NCBI GenBank assembly: GCA_002387565.1
Contig: DGJT01000011.1
Span: 1-29,809 of the forward strand
Length of the DNA stretch: 29,809 nucleotides
From: Akkermansiaceae bacterium UBA4589
Lineage (GTDB): Bacteria > Verrucomicrobiota > Verrucomicrobiia > Verrucomicrobiales > Akkermansiaceae
Direction of reading: 5' to 3'
The notes below the pieces were generated by a model that had not been told where the DNA came from, did no database searches, and saw only the letters and a list, made by a program, of their open reading frames with translations. Positions 25,975 through 29,809 of this stretch are shown here, piece by piece; position 1 is the stretch's first letter; each line of letters opens with the position of its first letter. The position numbers and the translations under genes are program-made.

Positions 25975-26808
25975 ATGAAAAATTACCAAGATAAAGGATT
26001 ATTAATTGTTGGGCATGGCTCAACTGAAAACCCTGATTCATCAAAACCCTATTTAGACCATGCTCAATATATTAGAGAGCAAGGGATATTCAAAGAGGTT
26101 CATTGCTGTTTCTGGAAAGAAGAGCCATCATTAAGAGAGGCTGATTATCTCTTTGAATCAGATGAAATTTACGTTGTACCTGACTTTATCAGTGAAGGTT
26201 ATTTTACTCAAGAGGTCATACCTCGTGAGCTAGAACTAGAAAACCGTACACAACAGCGCCACGGCAAAACCTATCATTACTGCGACCCTGTAGGTATTCA
26301 CCCCTCTATGACAGATCGACTTTTAGAAAGAGCTGACAAAGACTCTAAGGACGAATTACTTGAAAACTGCACATTAATCGTTGTCGGTCACGGTACAGGG
26401 CTTAACAAAAACTCTATTAAATCTATCCAAGACCAAGTTGAGCTTATTAGGCAAACAGGCAAATTCCACACCGTACTCGACGCCTACATGGAGCAAGCCC
26501 CTTTCATTAAAGATTGGAGCGAAATTTCTCCCACAGAAACTGTGATTGTAGTCCCCTTCTTTATCGCTGATGGTTTACACAGTTACCAAGATATCCCTGT
26601 CATGCTCGGCATGCAAAAAGACGAAGGGCTAGCAGCTAGCCAAAGAAGTGTCTTTAGAAATAACCCCTACTACTTACAATCTAAAACCTTGTACTTCTGT
26701 AGCTCTATTGGAACAGACCCACAATTAGGCGAAGTTATCCTTGAACAAGTAAGCCATTTTGATAAAAATTATCTAAACAAAAAGATCTCTCTAGCTGTTC
26801 CTGTCTAA
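25975..26808 (+). CDS. Tandem CbiX-type chelatase-like protein (DR2241 N-terminal part)
   Basis: A 277-residue protein made of two chelatase-like halves. Each begins with a metal-site strand: LLIVGHGSTENP (His14) and LIVVGHGTGLNKNS (His139). The second metal histidine of CbiX is present only in the second half, in ADGLHSYQDIP (His202); the matching place in the first half, SEGYFTQEVIP, has Phe. Only the C-terminal half is thus a full metal site. CbiX enzymes insert cobalt or iron into sirohydrochlorin. This two-domain form matches the start of Deinococcus DR2241, whose extra C-terminal domains are here encoded by the next gene, 19 bp downstream. Cobalt, nickel or iron handling is possible; substrate unproven. 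Confidence 0.85.
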   Translation: MKNYQDKGLLIVGHGSTENPDSSKPYLDHAQYIREQGIFKEVHCCFWKEEPSLREADYLFESDEIYVVPDFISEGYFTQEVIPRELELENRTQQRHGKTYHYCDPVGIHPSMTDRLLERADKDSKDELLENCTLIVVGHGTGLNKNSIKSIQDQVELIRQTGKFHTVLDAYMEQAPFIKDWSEISPTETVIVVPFFIADGLHSYQDIPVMLGMQKDEGLAASQRSVFRNNPYYLQSKTLYFCSSIGTDPQLGEVILEQVSHFDKNYLNKKISLAVPV

Positions 26809-26827
26809 AGCCTCACTATCATTTATT

Positions 26828-27454
26828 ATGTCAATTTACACAGACTATTTAACCCAAGCCATGCAAAATGGCTTCACTCAAATTGGACAAGTCACCTTTG
26901 AGCCACATCATGATAATTATGTGATTTATCACCAATCTGATGCCTCAAAAGCTATTGATGAACTTGACTTGATAACTGATGAAGAAGCCTTGCAAGCTAT
27001 CACAGTATGGGGAACAGATGGCGAATACCGCTTTCTCAAGGGTTCAACGACTCTAAAATCAGGTTGGTATTATATCGCCACTGATTTGACTAGCTTGGTG
27101 AGCGCCTTACAAGTGATTTACCCTGCTTGTATTTCATTACTCCTAGCCCACGACAATAAGACAATTCGTAGTCAGTCTTTATTCGGTAAGCTGTCTAGAC
27201 AAACAGGCATGTATGGTCGCACCAAGAATATTTCGCAAGAAGGAGCGACTAAGCTCATTGCTGAAGCTTGCAAAGCACCTAGCTGTGACAAAGTCTGTCT
27301 CTGGACTTATGATCAAGAATTTAAACAGATGCCACAAGCTCCTGTAGCGCCGCAACTCCCCCTAATCTGCCAAGAGCCTTGTAACCATCTAGTCGCTAGC
27401 TGCCGCCCTATTGTCAAACAAGAATGGGAAGCCTCACAAGCAGCTCAAGCCTAA
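26828..27454 (+). CDS. DR2241-type accessory protein with Cys-rich (Fe-S) C-terminus
   Basis: A 208-residue soluble protein corresponding to the two extra domains of Deinococcus DR2241: an alpha/beta stabilising domain (about 1-115) and a small Cys-rich domain. The cysteines are 148, 153, 157, 181, 185 and 192, in the pattern CxxxxCxxxC ... CxxxCxxxxxxC, with CQEPCNHLVASC at the end. Four of them could hold a 4Fe-4S cluster. In DR2241 these domains sit on the same chain as the chelatase halves; here they are a separate gene 19 bp after the chelatase gene, which argues for a two-subunit complex. No membrane segment or signal is seen. Function beyond that is not known. Confidence 0.75.
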   Translation: MSIYTDYLTQAMQNGFTQIGQVTFEPHHDNYVIYHQSDASKAIDELDLITDEEALQAITVWGTDGEYRFLKGSTTLKSGWYYIATDLTSLVSALQVIYPACISLLLAHDNKTIRSQSLFGKLSRQTGMYGRTKNISQEGATKLIAEACKAPSCDKVCLWTYDQEFKQMPQAPVAPQLPLICQEPCNHLVASCRPIVKQEWEASQAAQA

Positions 27455-27473
27455 ACTTAATTTAATAGTTTTT

Positions 27474-28112
27474 ATGATACTAGCTAAACGCTATACTTCT
27501 AACTATCTGCTAAGCCGACTTTTGCCCATATGCTTGATAGTGATCAGTATGAGCCATCTGACTCTAGCAGATATTAATACTCTTAAAGCTGAGCTTAAGC
27601 CCTACCAAAAACTCACTCGCCAAGAACTAGCAAATAAAGTCATCAACCATCCTAATATCGGACTATCTAAGCTCCACACCAATGGTATCAAAGATGCTGC
27701 GACACCGTATTTAAATGTAGTTGATTTTGGTCTAGGTAAACCTGCAAAACTTAGTAGTTATGGTAGAGCTCCAGGTGGCTCAACCGAAATTAGTGAGGTT
27801 TTACTCCAAGTGATGCTAGCCCTTGCACATCGTGGGTTTAAATTTAGAGTGACTGAAATTGCAGGCGGACAGCACTCTTACAGCTCTAGGCATTATTTAG
27901 GTTTAGCTTTTGATATCAATGAACTTAATAACCGCCCCGTAAACAACCGAAACCCTTACTACAAAAGGTTCATGGCATTATGTAGAAAATTAGGCGCCAC
28001 CGAGGTACTAGGTCCAGGTGATGCTGATCATTCTAATCATATACATCTAGCATGGCCTAGATCATTGGTTCAACAATACAGCAAAAGCAAAGACAGCAAT
28101 TTCAATAGCTAA
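27474..28112 (+). CDS. Exported M15-type metallopeptidase (D,D-carboxy/endopeptidase-like)
   Basis: A 212-residue protein with an N-terminal hydrophobic signal (about residues 11-32, LLSRLLPICLIVISMSHLTLA). The catalytic part has the M15 zinc motifs: HYLGLAFDI (His140, Asp147, pattern HxxGxAxD) and HSNHIHLAWP (His189, His191). These enzymes cut D-amino-acid bonds in peptidoglycan. The frame opens 21 codons earlier at TTG 27411, inside the preceding gene, but the ATG at 27474 places the signal at the start and removes the overlap. It is 19 bp after the DR2241-type gene, so it is probably in the same transcript, though the functional link is unclear. Confidence 0.84.
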   Translation: MILAKRYTSNYLLSRLLPICLIVISMSHLTLADINTLKAELKPYQKLTRQELANKVINHPNIGLSKLHTNGIKDAATPYLNVVDFGLGKPAKLSSYGRAPGGSTEISEVLLQVMLALAHRGFKFRVTEIAGGQHSYSSRHYLGLAFDINELNNRPVNNRNPYYKRFMALCRKLGATEVLGPGDADHSNHIHLAWPRSLVQQYSKSKDSNFNS

Positions 28113-28142
28113 TTCATTTTCTCATTATACATTATACTTATT

Positions 28143-28541
28143 ATGTTAACTACTCTCACCACACAGGAAGAAGTTATGTTTTTTGATACTGACTGTGGTC
28201 AAGTTGTGCACAACCTTGCTTACTTACGTATGATTGAAACTTGCCGTACCAAACTCGCCTCTGCACTAGGCATGGACTTAGTGAGCATGAGTGAAACCAA
28301 GGAGTTTCCTGTACTGGTTAACACTGATATTAATTATATCAAACCAGCTAAACTAGGGGACACTATAGAAATCCATGGCAAACTCACTGAAGTTGGACGA
28401 GTCAAATTTTGGTTCGAGTTCGAAATGAGAGAAAAAACTACGAATACCCTGCTCATCACTTGCAGACAATGTCTAGCACTGGTTAAAATGCCCGAGGGCA
28501 AACCACTACGCGTGCCTCAGTACCTTAGGGAGCTGTTGTAA
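28143..28541 (+). CDS. Acyl-CoA thioesterase, 4HBT/YbgC-like hotdog fold
   Basis: A 132-residue hotdog protein. The active-site region reads FFDTDCGQVVHNLAYLRMIE, where Asp17 matches the catalytic Asp of the 4-hydroxybenzoyl-CoA thioesterase and YbgC group (usual pattern DTDxxGVVxxxxYL). The rest, with DINYIKPAKLGDTIEI and FEFEMREK, forms the expected five-strand sheet. It hydrolyses short or aromatic acyl-CoA thioesters; the true substrate is unknown. The Tol-Pal linked role of YbgC cannot be claimed because no tol genes are near. It follows the M15 gene by 30 bp. A TATACA/TATACT-rich stretch right before the ATG may be part of its own promoter. Confidence 0.88.
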   Translation: MLTTLTTQEEVMFFDTDCGQVVHNLAYLRMIETCRTKLASALGMDLVSMSETKEFPVLVNTDINYIKPAKLGDTIEIHGKLTEVGRVKFWFEFEMREKTTNTLLITCRQCLALVKMPEGKPLRVPQYLRELL

Positions 28542-28599
28542 GCCTCTAAATCATGAGATTTTTTTTAAAGTTATAAAATATTACTTCGCTAACGCTCAC

Positions 28600-28716
28600 A
28601 TGATTAAAAGTACTGAAACTCCTTTTACCATAGGCTGTGCTACTCCTTCATTAGGTATGACAATACCTAATATCAGTCTAGCCTTGCCTATGAAAAAACT
28701 AGATTTCAGCTCATAA
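28600..28716 (+). CDS. Possible small protein of 38 residues
   Basis: An ATG at 28600 opens 38 codons in the spacer before ispE, giving a hydrophobic-polar peptide with two Met and one Cys (starting MIKSTETPFT, ending KKLDFSS). I do not recognise it. It contains the 9-bp inverted repeat at 28650-28671 within its frame, which is unusual for a coding sequence. No ribosome binding site is seen, but that is normal here. It may be only a chance frame. Confidence 0.2.
   Translation: MIKSTETPFTIGCATPSLGMTIPNISLALPMKKLDFSS
28650..28671. repeat. Perfect 9-bp inverted repeat before ispE
   Basis: ATTAGGTAT at 28650-28658 and its complement at 28663-28671 flank a 4-nt centre. It lies 93 bp upstream of ispE and 109 bp after the thioesterase stop. 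No T run follows, so it is more likely an operator or a message hairpin than a terminator. Confidence 0.6.
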
Positions 28717-28763
28717 TTCATATACTTTCAACAGCCCCCTTAGAGACATCTCTTTATAATATA

Positions 28764-29654
28764 ATGCAACAAACGTTTCTTAGCCCTGCTAAAATCAATC
28801 TTAATCTAGGTATTAAGGATGTAAGCAGAGCTGATGGCTTTCATGAGCTAGAAACCCTTATCGCCAAAGTCAATTTATATGATGAACTAACATTCACTCC
28901 AGCTGATAACTATCAGCTAAGCTTCGCGGATAATACATTACAACTTTCAGAATCCGACTGCTCTATTGAGGACAACCTCATCACCCAAGCTCTACGCCTC
29001 TGGGAACAAGCAACAGGGCTAACGGCTCTTTACCATATCCATGTAACTAAGCGTATCCCCCATGGCGCAGGATTAGGCGGAGGCAGCAGCAACGCCGTCA
29101 CCACACTCAAAGCCCTCAATGAGCTAAATAATAAACCTCTCACAGACGAAAAGCTCCTAGAACTCGCCAATCAACTAGGCTCAGACATGGCGTGCTTTAT
29201 GACCCAAGGACTTGCACAATGCACAGGACGTGGCGACATCAGCACTCCCTACCACATCGACTCTATCGATACTGTTAACGCTTTAAAGCAACAAAGCCTA
29301 CTCCTCATCAAGCCTCAGTTTGGCGTCAACAGCGCTGAGGCCTACCAACTCTACAAAAAACACGTAACTAATACTGAAAAAAAGTGTAAACCTGAGCATC
29401 AAAGTTTTAACTTTATTGGCGTCAAACTCTACAATGACCTCGAATACCCTGTATTCATCAAGTACCCATTCCTAGCTATACTAAAAGACTGGCTCAACCA
29501 ACAACCAGAAATTGATCAAGCCCTAATGACTGGCTCAGGCTCCACCCTAGTCGCCTACATAAAAGGTTCTAACCAAGGCCACACCATCCTCCAACGCGCC
29601 CAACAACGCATCGACCCCACCCTCTGGGGCGCACAAGTCAACCTCCTTCTCTGA
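28764..29654 (+). CDS. ispE: 4-diphosphocytidyl-2-C-methyl-D-erythritol kinase
   Basis: IspE phosphorylates the 2-hydroxyl of CDP-methylerythritol in the MEP isoprenoid pathway. The 296-residue protein is a GHMP kinase: SPAKINLNL with Lys10, the ATP loop IPHGAGLGGGSSN (residues 98-110), the catalytic Asp in SDMACF (Asp141) and the C-terminal MTGSGSTLVA motif. The length is close to that of E. coli IspE (283). Its 3' half is unusually C-rich on the plus strand. The start ATG directly follows TATAATATA, so a promoter element may sit unusually close to the start. No gene is resolved in the last 155 bp. Confidence 0.95.
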   Translation: MQQTFLSPAKINLNLGIKDVSRADGFHELETLIAKVNLYDELTFTPADNYQLSFADNTLQLSESDCSIEDNLITQALRLWEQATGLTALYHIHVTKRIPHGAGLGGGSSNAVTTLKALNELNNKPLTDEKLLELANQLGSDMACFMTQGLAQCTGRGDISTPYHIDSIDTVNALKQQSLLLIKPQFGVNSAEAYQLYKKHVTNTEKKCKPEHQSFNFIGVKLYNDLEYPVFIKYPFLAILKDWLNQQPEIDQALMTGSGSTLVAYIKGSNQGHTILQRAQQRIDPTLWGAQVNLLL

Positions 29655-29809
29655 GAAGGAAGAAAAAGCTACTTTCACTCATCTAGGTCGTTCTTTAAGC
29701 GCATGGCAGTAGGTAAGTTTACTGTAGTATTCTTACCCCAAAAATACGCTGATGAATAAATAATTATAAAATAATAACAAATAAATAATCACACTACACG
29801 ACAAAAAAT
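29655..29809. other. Right-edge spacer, no gene resolved
   Basis: These 155 bp contain only short frames (an 18-codon one from 29703) and a very AT-rich end from about 29755. The next gene probably begins beyond the window. Confidence 0.5.

Noticed and set aside
29675..29809. Minus-strand gene end near the right edge
   Set aside because: A readable tail of about 35 codons ends at a TGA (complement of 29675-29677), but the frame is closed by a stop upstream within the AT-rich edge and has no suitable start. The 18-codon plus frame at 29703 is also too short.

Overview
This is a gene-dense stretch of bacterial chromosome, roughly 40% G+C by eye, with no sign of phage, insertion sequence, CRISPR or plasmid functions. 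The gene mix is a Gram-negative one: a SurA-type periplasmic chaperone, an AsmA-like envelope protein, an octaheme cytochrome c lipoprotein, sigma-54 and GlpX. The content and protein style suggest Verrucomicrobiota, perhaps a low-GC marine relative of Opitutia/Puniceicoccales. This assignment rests on general familiarity, not a search. Almost no start codon has a Shine-Dalgarno sequence; starts are instead preceded by A/T-rich bases. Several starts were therefore moved from upstream TTG/GTG codons to the first well-placed ATG.

Left part (1-5.9 kb): the 5' end of a leftward gene at the window edge, two identical tandem tRNA-Gly(GCC) genes, an EamA-type permease, enzyme I of the PTS (ptsI), then a tight run of an Lrp/AsnC regulator, a PLP aminotransferase and a HAD phosphatase. 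Middle part (5.9-16.4 kb): a stand-alone patatin-like lipase, the surA-pdxA pair, a large AsmA-like protein overlapping a TIGR01777 epimerase, an AGCS sodium:amino-acid symporter, and an octaheme cytochrome c lipoprotein with HEAT-like and TPR regions that overlaps the symporter gene. A strong bidirectional terminator follows.

Right-centre (16.5-24.5 kb): class II fructose-bisphosphate aldolase and tRNA-Arg(TCT) on the minus strand, a 338-bp AT-rich spacer with a 20-bp perfect inverted repeat, a small membrane-anchored pseudopilin-like protein divergent from rpoN, a SAF/CpaB-like membrane protein, an ABC-F ATPase, a second bidirectional terminator, a DUF2059 protein and class II fructose-1,6-bisphosphatase (glpX). 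The aldolase, glpX and ptsI point to sugar uptake and glycolysis/gluconeogenesis.

Right end (24.6-29.7 kb): five closely spaced plus-strand genes that form the most unusual part. They are an exported ClpP-fold serine protease with a coiled-coil N-terminus, a double CbiX-type chelatase and a separate Cys-rich protein (together a split form of the Deinococcus DR2241 architecture), an exported M15-type peptidase and a hotdog thioesterase. ispE follows after a spacer. The plus strand drifts from G-rich on the left to C-rich on the right, which may mark a replication-related skew change.
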